A stretch of 64,000 nt of DNA from Luzula sylvatica (lineage: Eukaryota; Streptophyta; Magnoliopsida; Poales; Juncaceae), in the NCBI GenBank assembly GCA_946800325.1, contig OX326960.1:39997842-40061841 (forward strand), given 5' to 3'. The notes under the pieces are model-generated. The model was not told the DNA's origin and ran no database searches. It worked only from the letters and a program-made list of their open reading frames with translations. Within the stretch, counting starts at the first letter, position 1. Each line of letters begins with the position of its first letter. Both the position numbers and the translations under genes were made by a program. Below are positions 33,711 through 47,425 of the stretch, piece after piece.

Positions 33711-34112
33711 GTCCGTTACAACGGAACTCTGTGTCCGTTATAACGGACATACTTGTCCTATTCGAGAATGAAATACACAGTATAGTCTGTTATAACGGAT
33801 TAACCAATCCGTTATAACGGACGCCATAAAAGCGTTGTAACGGAATAATGTCCATTACAACGCTAATTAATTTCAAACTTGAAGGATGTCACAGAAGTAT
33901 GTCCGTTACAACGGACATATATGTCCGTTACAACGGACATTGAACTCACTTCACTACTACATCTTTCTCGCCATGTCCGTTGTAACGGAGTATGCTCCGT
34001 TATAACGGGAATTAAATTCAAACTGAAGTGAAGTCCCAGTATGATGTCCGTTGCAACGGACATGTTAGTCCGTTGCAACGAACTGCATAACACAGACGTC
34101 CGTTATAACGGA
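33711..34112. repeat. Cluster of CCGTT-RY-AACGG palindromes (SIRE-like LTR)
   Basis: About a dozen copies of the GTCCGTTRYAACGGAC family, several of them perfect 16-bp palindromes (GTCCGTTATAACGGAC). Spacing is irregular at 15-60 bp. The cluster continues after the CACTA insertion at 37,123-37,160. Confidence 0.9.
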
Positions 34113-34156
34113 CTGTGTAACAATTCGAATATATCAGCCGTAACGGCTAGTTTTGA

Positions 34157-37112
<2,956 letters not shown>

Positions 37113-37775
37113 TGACTTATGGTCCGTTATAACGGACATGCAGTCCGTTATAACGGACTATGCAGAAAATGTAAATTCTGGGAAGGGTCTATGTGTTCTA
37201 TAAATAGAATCCTTACCTCATTCTCTCTCCTAACTTTGACAATCTTATTTCCACTTTCAAAAGAGAGAATACTTGCAAAATCCTTTGAGCTTATAATCAT
37301 CTAAACATTCTTAGAGATTATTTCCTTCCATTCCTCCATCAAATACGATTCCCAACTTGCGTGACCGATCACGTTTAGTTCGTATTAGATATTGTAATAG
37401 GCTAGCATCAAGAGTGTAAAGCCCGCTAGAGATTGATAGAAAAACGTGTAAATCAATCTCGGCAAAACCTTGTAAGAGTGATTCGGGAATTCAATCGAAA
37501 GCCGAAAAAGGCGCAAGGCATCCCCGGAGACGTAGGTACTTGTATTCAATCGAATCGGTCGATTGAGCAAGTAGACGGTGAGTTAAAGCTACAAAGCAAC
37601 CACCTACCGAACTCCGTTATCAAACATCGCGTGTTCAAATTGTTCGGTATTTTCTTAATTTCAATTATATCATTTTAGCTTCCGCTCGAATTTAGAATCG
37701 GTATACCATAGTCGAAAATTGTACACTAGGATTACCTATTCACCCCCCTCTAGGTTAGAATTAACCAATGAAAAG

Positions 37776-38402
37776 TTGGTCATAAAATACAGAACAAAAA
37801 AAGAAAAAGAACACATCACAGAACAAAAAAAAACCTACAAAATATGAAATAATTCTAGTAAAACTAAAAAGAAAAACTTCAAAAAATCTAACTAATAGTA
37901 GTTAAAATCCTTAAAAAACATACTAAGAAACCCTACTCAAAAAACCTACTTAATAGTTAAAAAAACTCTAAATAACCTACATAAAAAACCTACTTCAAGA
38001 GATAAGAATTACATAGCTTATTCTACGGAAGTCGAAGGGAAGAAAAGAGTAGGCCACCTGTTGGGTACCGGCATCGTTACCGAGCCCCGCAAAGCGAAAA
38101 TACGGATCCGGTCATATCCGATCCTGAGGACCATGTCGACGATTCCGGAATGTAGACGCGCGAAGCGAAAATAACTATTAAAGATAGTCATACCACATGA
38201 AATTGATCACGACGAAGGTAGACGCGCTTTGTTATTGCTTATTTTGCTGCTCCAATCCTCGGAAACACATGCATCCCAAGCCCGCATGATTCGACAACGT
38301 CGATGAAGCTTCGCTTTGTTGTATACAGCCGGATAGCTTCCGGTTAATCCTCGACATTACTCGAACTTGCTCTCGTTAGATAACAACGAAAGATCTCAGT
38401 TG
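37776..38402. other. Spacer with partial LTR-like sequence
   Basis: 37,776-37,990 is A-rich and resembles the flank left of the solo LTR. 38,020-38,400 is GC-richer and contains GAAATTGATCACGACGA, a phrase also present in the TGAAGG-family LTRs, so part of it may be a diverged LTR. No protein is recognised. Confidence 0.35.
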
Positions 38403-38407
38403 AGATA

Positions 38408-39427
38408 TGAAGGGAATCGACACGACCCCGGACCCGCGCAGCAGATTTGAAGGCCCGGTCCGGTTCCCAAATCCCGAGATCACGCCTCAATTTCGAGAGT
38501 ACGATGCAAAGTAGGACATACGATTACCAGCATGAAATTGATCACGCACGACGGGTTGATCGCTCGCATCCTTCCCTTCTGCGGTGTCATGTTGGTGACT
38601 AGCCCGTGCGTCCCATAGCACGCGTCTCCCATCGTTTGGACTCCATGAACGCCTCCGATTTGATCACAACTAAGAGCCACATGTGTCGCTCCTCTACTCG
38701 TATCCACCTTGAGTCGTAGCACCTCGGTCGCGAATGTACTTGCCTAGACGATGCACCGGCGAACTTGCTTGATCGCGTTTGATTCTCTAATCCGAGAAAA
38801 CCTCTTTTCTCTCTTTCTCATCACACCCATTCAACTATTGATGGTGTTCTTTCGAATGATCATCTCAATTAGTCTAATATGAATTAGATTCAGGATGAAC
38901 TCTTTTAGTGACTTATTAGATCAGAGAGAAACATCCGATATATACTGCATAGGATAAGGATGGGCCAAAATGTATGTATATCTACTATACACATTTTCAA
39001 ACAGAAAACTGCATACACCATTTCAGTATTCTGTTGAAACGAAATTATTAAATCTTTCCAACGGACTTCAAACCTTCACGAAAGTTGTAGATAATCTTAT
39101 TATATTTCCAACCCAATTTGGCCCAGAACAATTGAAGTTCGGATACGAAAGTTATGACGGTTTTACTAACTGTATGTCAAACCGTCGCACCCTTTCGGTA
39201 TTCCATTAAAACTACACTGATACATCGCTCAAATGAAATATATTTCTTCATGAAAGTTCTAGATAATCTTATTATCTATCCAATCCAATTTGAAACATTC
39301 AAATTGGAGTCGTTATTTGAAAGTTATGCGACTTTTACTAAAAATGTTTCTTATGCCCACGAACGCGTGTGTTCGTTTGTCCTTCTACGTACCATTTTAC
39401 CGTTGATCCAAAATTGTATTTCTTTCA
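38408..39427 (-). mobile_element. Copia LTR (TGAAGG family), minus orientation
   Basis: A full-length copy of the LTR seen at 10,797-11,875, inverted: the plus strand starts TGAAGGGAATCG and ends GTATTTCTTTCA. It is followed on the right by the same sequence (AGATCTCTCTACCCATATC) that follows the LTR ending at 55,965, the 3' internal end of the element. A purine-rich GGGTAGAGAGATCT on the minus strand fits a polypurine tract. It is therefore a 3' LTR. Confidence 0.85.
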
Positions 39428-39547
39428 AGATCTCTCTACCCATATCAACCGCGAGTCTCGTCTCTCGATTACCCGCAAATTTTCCTAGCAAATTTGCCGT
39501 AATCTTGCTCGATTCAATGAGAAACCTGCGAGGACTATCGTATTCAT
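39428..39547 (-). mobile_element. 3' internal end of the copia element with polypurine tract
   Basis: Shared with 55,966-56,070 to about base 120, then broken by junction with an LTR piece of opposite orientation. Confidence 0.7.
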
Positions 39548-40386
39548 GAAGAAATATATTTCATTTTAGCGATGTATCAGTGTCGTTTTAATGGAGTACC
39601 GAAAGGGTGCGACAGTTTGACATACAGTTAGTAAAACCGTCATAACTTTCGCATCCGAACTCCAATTGGGCCGGGCCAAATTGGGTTGGAAAGATAATAA
39701 GATTATCTACAACTTTTGTGAAGGTTTGATGTCCGTTGGAACGATTTAACAATTTCGTTTCAACAAATACTGAAAGGGTGCATGTAGTTTTCTGTTTGAA
39801 ACAGTGTATAGTAGATATACATACCTTTTGGCCCATCTTTATCCTATGTATTATATATAGGATGTTTCTCTCTGATCTAAGAGGTCAATCAAAGTCAATA
39901 AAAGAGTTAATCCTGAACCTAATTCAGATTAGACTAATTGAGACGATCATTCGAAAAAACACCATCAATAGTTGAATGGGTGTGATGAGAAAGAGAGAAA
40001 AGAGAAAAGGGGTTTTCTCGGATTAGAGAATCAAACGCGATCAAGCAAGTTCGCCGGTGCATCGTCTAGGTAGGTGCATCCACGACTGAGGTGCTACGAC
40101 TCACGGTGGATACAAGTAGAGGAGCGACACATGTGGCTCTTAGTTGTGATCAAACCGGACGGTGGGAGACGTGTGGTATGGGACGCACGGGCTAGTCACC
40201 AACGTGACACCGGAGAAGAGAAGGATGCGAGCGATCAACCCGTCGTGCGTGATCAATTTCACGCTGGTAATCATCTATCCTACTTTGCATCGTACTCTTG
40301 AAGTCGAGGCGTGATCTCGGAATTTGGGAACCGGACGGGGCCTTCATATCCGCAGCGCGGGCCCGGGGTCGGATCGATTCCCTTCA
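39548..40386 (+). mobile_element. Copia LTR fragment, plus orientation, 5'-truncated
   Basis: It lacks the first 170-180 bp but runs to the true LTR end GATTCCCTTCA at 40,386. With 38,408-39,427 it forms an inverted pair with a 120-bp spacer. It adjoins copia internal sequence of the opposite orientation with no primer site, so it is rearranged. Confidence 0.8.
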
Positions 40387-40933
40387 GGTTTATCGTCCAT
40401 ATCTTATATTCAACCATTCATTAGTGTCGCTGTCTCAAGGGCGTATCCCCAAAACATTGTTGGGAGATCCGTTTGACTTATCATTTATCGAATCATGTCT
40501 AACATGCGTTCGTTTCCTCTTTTCTGATACATCTCAATGTTCCGAAATGAAGATATTCATGAAACGATCATAAATGATCATCAATACTCATAACTGAAAT
40601 ATCGCTTCCTCGATCCTATCGAAGCGCGTAGCTCAATATTTGCCTCTTCGATCCTATCAAAGGGCTTTGATTTTTTTGCTTAGTTGATTTTGTATTTCGT
40701 TTTTGAAACTCTTTGAACCTTTCAAAAGTCTCTATTTCGGCACGTATTAACTAGATATTACCGTATCTACTTTAACCGTCCGTAAACGTTACAAAATACC
40801 GATAGCCTCCTCTTGCCTCAGAACTTATCGGATCATTTACATCTTAATGCAATTTCCAATAATTCGTTGGATCTTTCTCCAATCTTTGGAGAATGATGCC
40901 CTTTGTCGTCTTGCCTAATAAATGAGTATCGTG

Positions 40934-41137
40934 TTAATCAATCGAATCTAATTCGAATGAGTAGCAATCCGTCTCATGGAATCTAGATATGCGTTTCTCG
41001 TTCATATGGCCAAGACGGCAATGCCAAAAGAAGCAATCAACTTCTAGGTTTAATCCTCCTCGGATTTCAACGTTCTTTGAGTTTTTAGTTTGGACAACTC
41101 TTTGTCCGAACTTTCTCTTTGGAAAACATTTTCCCAA
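40934..41137 (-). pseudogene. Copia polyprotein fragment (GAG-pre-integrase)
   Basis: The frame contains FWHCRLGHMNEKRISRFHE, the His-His part of the pre-integrase zinc-binding domain that precedes integrase in Ty1/copia polyproteins (usual form WH-RLGH-N). The upstream residues (FGQRVVQTKNSKNVE) recur in the plus-strand copy at 59,977-60,225. The frame is short and lacks the Cys pair and integrase core. Confidence 0.75.
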
Positions 41138-42439
41138 AATACCCTTAGACCTTTATTTCTTTCGATCCCGCCCTTGAATTACAAGGACATCCACGCATTT
41201 CTATGCTTTGGATTCTTCGGATGCTCCAAGCATCCTCAATTCAAATTTACATCGCATCTCATGCAATTTCGGGATCGACTTATCTATCGAATGCATATGA
41301 TATTCTGTCACGTAGATCATATCATGTACCATGAACACGCGAGTGTTAATTAAAGACCCGCAAGGCGTCTTAAATTTAACCTACTCTTTGAGCCGCATTG
41401 AACCATTCAACGCGCTCTAGCTCTTGAAACTATTTCATGAGCGTTGTGTTCTACTTTTGTATGCACCCGAATTCTCAAAACATTTTTGAAATAAGTGTCT
41501 ATACATGCCACCACAAGGCACGTAATATCGTTCGATTCCTTCTTAAGTTTATCGAACCCGACTTTCTCTAAAGCCAAAACCTCGAGCCCTGAATCTACCA
41601 TTTTCGTATCCAACACGTTCCTTTAAGTCTAAGAAAGATTCTTTAACTATCAAGGTTAATTATGGTAATTCCGGTCCAAAAGCCATCTATCATATTGATC
41701 TCATCGATATATTTGGTGTTGCTAGAAAACATAATTCTAAACGGATGATGAAGATTAAGCTCCTTAACCGTGCGTACTTAATCTGTATGCTTATATGATG
41801 AATAAATAAATGTGTTATTTTTATCGAACGGTAACCCTCATGCAGATACGGGACTCCAAGTCCATAACACCCAAGACCCATATATCACGATCCTCCCACA
41901 AGTTGCTTTGGAAGACGGATGTGATCTCGCTATTTAGGTAGGATTATATCCAATCGCATCCAATGCGACCCCTGAACCTTTATATAATTTCGGTGACGGA
42001 TCGTATCATATACAATCCCAGTTCCGTGTGTGCATTCTATCTATGCCCCGAACTCCAATCGTATTGGCCTAGACGGTTAAGTCATAACCATAATCAACGT
42101 ATCGTTCAAATGAACTACTAACAAGTCGGCTTTGGCCTTAACCCTTATTAGTCTTTATTTAACGCTTGTCACCCCGTCGATAGCTACAATAACCCATGTC
42201 GGCTTTGGCCTTAATCCATGTGAGACGTAGTACCAACATAGTGGTTGTGAATATGGAAGGCATTTCCACGACTTAAGTATTATGAGGGATCATGCCAATG
42301 CATGTTGAATTTTGACATAATATAATTATATCAATATCACAAGATTTTATTGAAAATTAACATTTAATAATCATTTTATATGCAAGTATGAATGATGCCG
42401 ATTTTATTGATATAAATAACTCAAAATTTCGAGTTTCGT

Positions 42440-42760
42440 AGCCAAAGTTATCGCGAAAACAAAAACAGCATCGAGGGGCCATGCAGAATGGTCCAGGGGC
42501 GTGGAAAAATGACCCTGGGGGCGTGACTGTCAAGCCCCCAATGCAGCCCCGCACCCCCACACCCCTTGAGGACCCTGGAACGTGAAAAGTGGCTTTGGGG
42601 CGTGAAAATAGGTCCTGGGGGCGTGACTGTCAAGCCCCAAGCTCACCCCTTCATCCCCCAGGGGACCCCTACGCACCCCTTCACTCCCCTGGGGACGATG
42701 GGGGGCGAAAAAATTGTCCCTGGGGACGCAAAAAACACAGTTTTTCTACAATTTTCGCCG
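42440..42760. repeat. GC-rich repeated leader of the copia element
   Basis: The phrase TGGGGGCGTGACTGTCAAGC occurs twice about 105 bp apart (near 42,517 and 42,616), with further CCTGGGGGCG and CACCCC variants. The block lies 240-560 bp downstream of the primer site on the minus strand, in the untranslated leader or start of gag, and is much richer in G and C than its surroundings. Confidence 0.7.
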
Positions 42761-42988
42761 TTTCTTCCGTTTTAGCTCGTTTCCAAAACGATAAATCATG
42801 AAACTTTTTCACGATCATTCCTAGATACTCTCAATTAACTTTTGATTGATCTCTAGTGAATTCCACTTGTGATTTTAACGAAATTGACATTCTAAATATC
42901 TAGCATTATCCAAAAGGGTACGAACTTTGATAACCCGTGCGTATATATAATATACGACTATGATTCGACCCTCGAATCGATGGCGTTC

Positions 42989-43000
42989 GCTCTGATACCA
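42989..43000 (-). other. Copia primer-binding site (initiator Met tRNA)
   Basis: The minus strand reads TGGTATCAGAGC one base after the LTR end CCCTTCA. This is the classic sequence complementary to the 3' end of initiator Met tRNA. Confidence 0.85.
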
Positions 43001-43001
43001 C

Positions 43002-43261
43002 TGAAGGGAATCGATCCGACCCCGGGCCCGCGCAACAGATATGAAGGTCCGGCCCGATTCCCAAATTCCGAGATCACGCCTCGACTTCGAGAATACGATG
43101 CAAAGTAGGATAGACGATTACCAGCGTGAAATTGATCATGCATGACGGGTTGATCGCTCGCATCCATCCCTTCTGCGGTGTCACGTTGGTGACTAGCCCG
43201 TGCGTCCCATATCACACGTCTCCCACCGTTTGAACTCCATGAACGCCTCCGGTTTGATCAC
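43002..43261 (-). mobile_element. Copia LTR, U5-side part (interrupted by Athila)
   Basis: The plus strand begins TGAAGGGAATCGATCC and matches the LTR at 38,408. After 260 bp it is cut by the Athila element and resumes at 55,199. Confidence 0.9.
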
Positions 43262-43671
43262 TGATGTGAGGCAAATGAGGCACAAATTTAATGCTTAATT
43301 TGGGGATTTTAGCCCTTGTGAAGAGCAATTCTATATACTTTATTAATCATATTTGAGATAACATGAATATTTCTTCACTAAGTGTGTTTTATTGCTTAAT
43401 CACAGGAATTATAAAGAATTTCTGGGAATTTGGAGAGTGTAGTTGTCTCCAACACGTCAAGAGGAGTGAAAACGATATATTACACCGATATATTCGGTAC
43501 ATGAATGAGACGGGAGGCAAACAATTATCATGATAGGAACTTACACAAAAGTCTACACGAAAACCACTCAATCCTTAGCCCTTATCCTGCCCACCTACCT
43601 TTGGTGGGAATTACCTCCTTACACCCAATCCTCTCCACCAACTCGTGGCCAATAAGAAGACTCCATGAGTG

Positions 43672-43680
43672 CTATAAATA
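43672..43680 (+). promoter_or_regulatory. TATA box of the Athila 5' LTR
   Basis: CTATAAATA, about 410 bp into the LTR. It is conserved in the 3' LTR at 53,925-53,933. Confidence 0.7.
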
Positions 43681-44407
43681 TGACCACAAGGGCCACGAGT
43701 TTGGTACGTTCTTTTGACCCTTTTTTCTGCTCCATCTCTCTCTCTCTAAAACACTCCAAGATCCTTCAAGAACTTCAAGAACCCTACAAGAACCAAGTGA
43801 TTTGCCAAGGAGATTAACCGTGACCAAGGAATTCCTTCCTTTTTCGGTGAATCATCCTCGCTCAAGACTCAACCGTGACTAGGAACTCCTTCCTTTTCGG
43901 TGAATCAAGAGTTAACCGTGACTAGGGATATATCTCTCTTTGGCGTTGTGAAGTTGTGTTAAGCCGAGACTCGGAAGAACCCTCTTTTGGAGCTTGAAGA
44001 AGGCATTAACCATGACTAGGAGCTTCTCCTTTTGGTGATCTTTCTTGAGGAATCCACGACTCGAGTGTCTCTTCTTTTCGGTACCAACCAAACGAACGAC
44101 CATGACTCGGAGAATTGACCATTCGGTACGAAGGCATAGAAGACAAAGGAAGACACATCGAGCTACTTGCTTCATTTTTAGGTGTACTCTTTCTAATTCT
44201 TGTAGTTCTTGTTGTTTGTGGATTTAGTTGTGTTAAAGAGAATTCCTTGTTTGAATTGAATCTTTGTTCTAAACTTGTTCTTTTACTTGATCTTTTGCTC
44301 TCAATTTCTGCCTCAAACTCAGTTTAATCTCACTTAATTCAATCTCAAAACAAACCTTTAATTCAAGTCTCAAATCAAAACTCAAAACCAAAAATCCAGA
44401 AGTACTT

Positions 44408-44745
44408 CCGTTATAACGGAATTCATACTGCGTTCCAACGGACTTGACGGTTTGTACCTGATTTTCAGTCTGTTGATACTCCGTTGTAACGCACCTATAC
44501 TCCGTTGTAACGGACTAGTAAAAAAAATTCATTCAATAGCACTCATACTAGTGCGTTGTAACGGACAAACTGGTTCGTTGTAACGGATCAACCAATCCGT
44601 TATAACGCTACCTCTGTCCGTTGTAACGGACTACCTCATTCCGTTGTAACGGAACTACTCCCGTTATAACGGACCTTGACTTCAATTCATACGTAGACAT
44701 AACCCTAATGTCCGTTGTAACGGACTATAATTCCGTTGTAACGGA
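44408..44745. repeat. CCGTTGTAACGG palindrome cluster, Athila 5' LTR
   Basis: About a dozen copies of TCCGTTGTAACGGA and TCCGTTATAACGGA variants. The cluster is repeated almost unchanged in the 3' LTR at 54,675-55,010 and in a different arrangement behind pol at 51,800-52,150. Confidence 0.9.
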
Positions 44746-44927
44746 CTAACTTCTGTGAAGTTTCTTCGTTATTTCTAGTCCATTTTGATCCAAATTTTGA
44801 CGCAATTGCTCCCCGTGGAACGAATCTATACATTTGCCACTGTACAAACTTAGATTACAAATTTTGTTGATTGTTCGGGGTTTTACCACAACGACATATT
44901 AAACACGCCAAAAACCCGCTCATCAAA

Positions 44928-44945
44928 TGGCGCCGCTGCCGGGGA
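44928..44945 (+). other. Athila primer-binding site (tRNA-Asp type)
   Basis: TGGCGCCGCTGCCGGGGA begins two bases after the LTR. It matches the tRNA-Asp-type primer site used by Athila/Calypso elements (usual form TGGCGCCGTTGCCGGGGA), with one difference. Confidence 0.85.
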
Positions 44946-45055
44946 GCGGTGTTTAAGTCAATATTTTAGATCTAAAATTGAGATTTAAATTCATAAATTT
45001 GTTTACTCACTTCTTTGTTTCTTTTGTGACAATCTAGGTGAAAGAAGAAAGCTTT

Positions 45056-45496
45056 ATGCACAACACAAGATCGCGAAAAGGCGAATTACTTCCATTTGTC
45101 AAGGAAATCGAAAGAAGGAACAAGAGCTCTAAGAAGAGCAAGGAATCGACACAAGAAGATCAAGACGAACCTCAACTTCAAACTCAAACTTTTTCTTCTC
45201 TCTCTACTCATTTAAATTCAAATATGGGTGATGAAACAAGAGCTCCAAGGCCAAAAACCTTGAGAGAATTAGTAGCACCTAGAAATATGGAGGATAATTA
45301 TAATTTTATTAGGCCCAATATTCCGAATTTCAAAGCGGATCCGAGCATTATAGGCTCATTGCCTATTTTTCATGGGAAAGCCACGGAAAACCCTCATAAA
45401 CACTTAAAGGATTTCAAAATTCAACTAAACATATATTCGAATTATGAAGCTTTTAGTGACATTCTTCTTCTTCAAATTTCAGCACGCCCGCTTTAG
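45056..45496 (+). pseudogene. Athila gag, N-terminal part
   Basis: The first ATG after the primer site (45,056) opens MHNTRSRKGELLPF and runs to the conserved gag block around IPNFKADPSIIGSLPIFHG, then HLKDFKIQLNIY, the start of the retrotransposon gag domain. From about 45,470 the frame enters foreign DNA and stops at 45,494-45,496. The rest of gag resumes at 46,592. The open frame upstream of 45,056 uses a GTG codon and is not needed. The capsid protein would assemble virus-like particles in the cytoplasm; this broken copy cannot make it whole. Confidence 0.85.
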
Positions 45497-46591
45497 CAAG
45501 CTAATTAATTACAGGTAGTTTATATTTCTAAAGTTAGGCCTTTTTATAAGTATGGTCGATTATTGGGATATTTTCAATTTTTTTTATTGATTTTTTCCTT
45601 TGATTTTTTCAGCAGAAATGTCTTCAGGGTACTAGAACATGTTCTTATTTATGTAAATGCCCCTGATATGTTAGGACATGGAGAAGTATTTGTCAGAGAT
45701 GGTTGTATCGAAAGCGTCGATAGCAAAAATATACCGTCCAATGGAGTCGTTTCTTTCTAGGCTGAGAAGGATATTAACAAGTAACAACGTGCTGAAGGAT
45801 GGTCGGCGAATCTCGAGAAGCTTCTAGAACTTGTCGATAGAGATGTGGTAGATCAAGAAAGTAATGTTGACGATTTTGTTTCTCGAGTATTTGACATTTT
45901 GGTTTATGTTATTTTGTTGTACTCTAAGTTAGTATCGTAATGAAACGATTATGTGTATTTTAGCGATATTTTTGTTTTATTTAAATGGCAAAAATATTAT
46001 TTTATTAATTTTATTAATATAATATGTGTTGTGACTAAAATCAGTTTTGACACAAAATTTAGTCTCATAAGGGTATAATTAGACACTAATATCATTCTAG
46101 AAACTATATAAAATAATATATTTAGAGACCAAAGTTTGTCGCATAAAAAAAAAAATTTGAGACAAAAACTAGTCACGAAAAGAATATAGTCGGGGACAAA
46201 ACTGAGTCAAATATAGTATATATTCAGATACTAAAATTTGTCTCATATATGGAGTATTCATAGACAAAGTTTAGTCATAGAACAATCATAGTTGGGGACG
46301 GAAGTTAGTCACATTAAGCACATTTTCTACGACAATAATTTGTCACAGAAAATCCATTTTTAGGGACTACATAAGAAAATGAGGAAAAAAATCGGAAATT
46401 AGTCTTGTCGCAAGAAATACGGTTATCAGGGACCAAAATCAAAAAAACTTTTGTCACCCTGATTTTCTGCGTCGGGCCTGTTATGACAAAGTCATAACGA
46501 CTAAATATAGTCCCTAAAGATCTACAGCGACTCCAGACGGGGTTTTAGGGACTAAACATGTTTGTCCCTAATTGCATTTTTTGTAGTAGTG
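45476..46591. mobile_element. CACTA fragment inserted in Athila gag
   Basis: The right end reads TTTTTTGTAGTAGTG at 46,591, the inverse of CACTACTACAAAAAA. Subterminal phrases TTTAGTCCCTAAA, GGGACTAAA, AGTCTCATAA and TTTGTCACA are repeated from 46,020 to 46,560. The left terminus is missing; the left limit is set only by the loss of gag similarity. An exon-like part at 45,612-45,880 (preceded by TTTTTTCAG; includes NLEKLLELVDRDVVDQESN) is of unknown origin and may be captured host DNA or decayed transposase. Confidence 0.7.
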
Positions 46592-47413
46592 TTAGGTGAA
46601 GGACCCAAGGATTGGTTCTACACGCTTAGAGGCCCTCTCGCATTCAACGAAGTTGCAAACCTCTTCAAGGAGAGGTACTATTCGGCCTCTCGATTGGCGG
46701 CTATAAGGCGAGAACTTTTGGCAATAACGCAAAAACCGAACGAAGCATTCCACGAATACTACGATCGTTTCATGCGCTTGAAGGAAGAATGCCCAAGCCA
46801 TAGTGTGGAACCGCAATTCCTCTACGAACAATTCATTAACGGTCTCGGCTACTCGGAAAGTCAATTCCTCAACGCATCCGCGGGGGGAAGTATCTCCAAC
46901 AAGGATCTCGAAGAAATTAAGAAGTTGCTAGAGCTCACGGCAACCAATTCGCAATCAAGGAAGAACGTGGAATTCCGAGTTAACGCATGTACCGACCTCA
47001 ATGTCGACGTGCTTAACGACAAACTCGAGATCATAATGAAAGCTTTGGGCAAGGAAGAAACCAAGAAATGTGGGGTTTGTAATGCTAGTGCTCACTACAC
47101 GGACGAGTGCCCGAGTTTAATCGAGGATGTAAACGCCGCGTACAAGAAGTTCGAGCCCTCCAATTCGTACAATCCCAACCTTCGCAATCACCCGAACTTC
47201 TCATGGTCAAACACGAACAACGCTCAACCCGATCCGTATCGCCAACCGTTTACAAAGCCGGCCACATACCAACACCCGAACGCTTCACAACCAATACCGA
47301 AACCGGTACAAGGACAAGAGTTCGATATGAAGGCGATGATGGACGGTATAACCTCTATAATCAAGCAAGAAATCGGGGGGGTCAATAAAAACATGGAAAC
47401 GATGAAGCAATAA
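46592..47413 (+). pseudogene. Athila gag, C-terminal part
   Basis: It resumes with LGEGPKDWFYTLRG and continues through the gag domain (FKERYYSASRLAAIRREL, then NEAFHEYYDRFMRLKEECP, then FINGL). A CCHC zinc knuckle CGVCNASAHYTDEC follows at about 47,069-47,110, then a Pro/Asn-rich linker. It stops at TAA 47,411-47,413. The next codons continue in the same frame into pol. The apparent start at 46,562 is a TTG inside the CACTA fragment and is not a gag start. The zinc knuckle would bind the element's RNA. Confidence 0.85.
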
Positions 47414-47425
47414 TTTAAGCAAGAA

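Larger units (their letters stand above)
40387..43000 (-). mobile_element. Decayed copia internal region
   Basis: On the minus strand this follows the primer site at 42,989-43,000. It matches, inverted, the copia copy at 59,230-60,590 over long blocks, for example around CCTCCCACAAGT/ACTTGTGGGAGG. Only a GAG-pre-integrase fragment is still recognisable; no reverse transcriptase frame survives. Confidence 0.7.
43262..44925 (+). repeat. Athila 5' LTR
   Basis: 1664 bp. TATA box CTATAAATA at 43,672-43,680, then a CT stretch near 43,735. Four AACCGTGACTAGG-type repeats with CCTTTTTCGGTGA phrases lie at 43,815-44,110. A CCGTTGTAACGG palindrome cluster lies at 44,408-44,745. Confidence 0.95.

Noticed and set aside
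43505..44327. Short frames that recur at 53,642-54,594
   Set aside because: They lie in the Athila LTRs and are duplicated only because the LTRs are.
44408..44745. Palindrome clusters considered as a CRISPR array
   Set aside because: Units are variable and irregularly spaced, spacers are not unique fixed-length segments, the setting is a plant retrotransposon and there are no cas genes.
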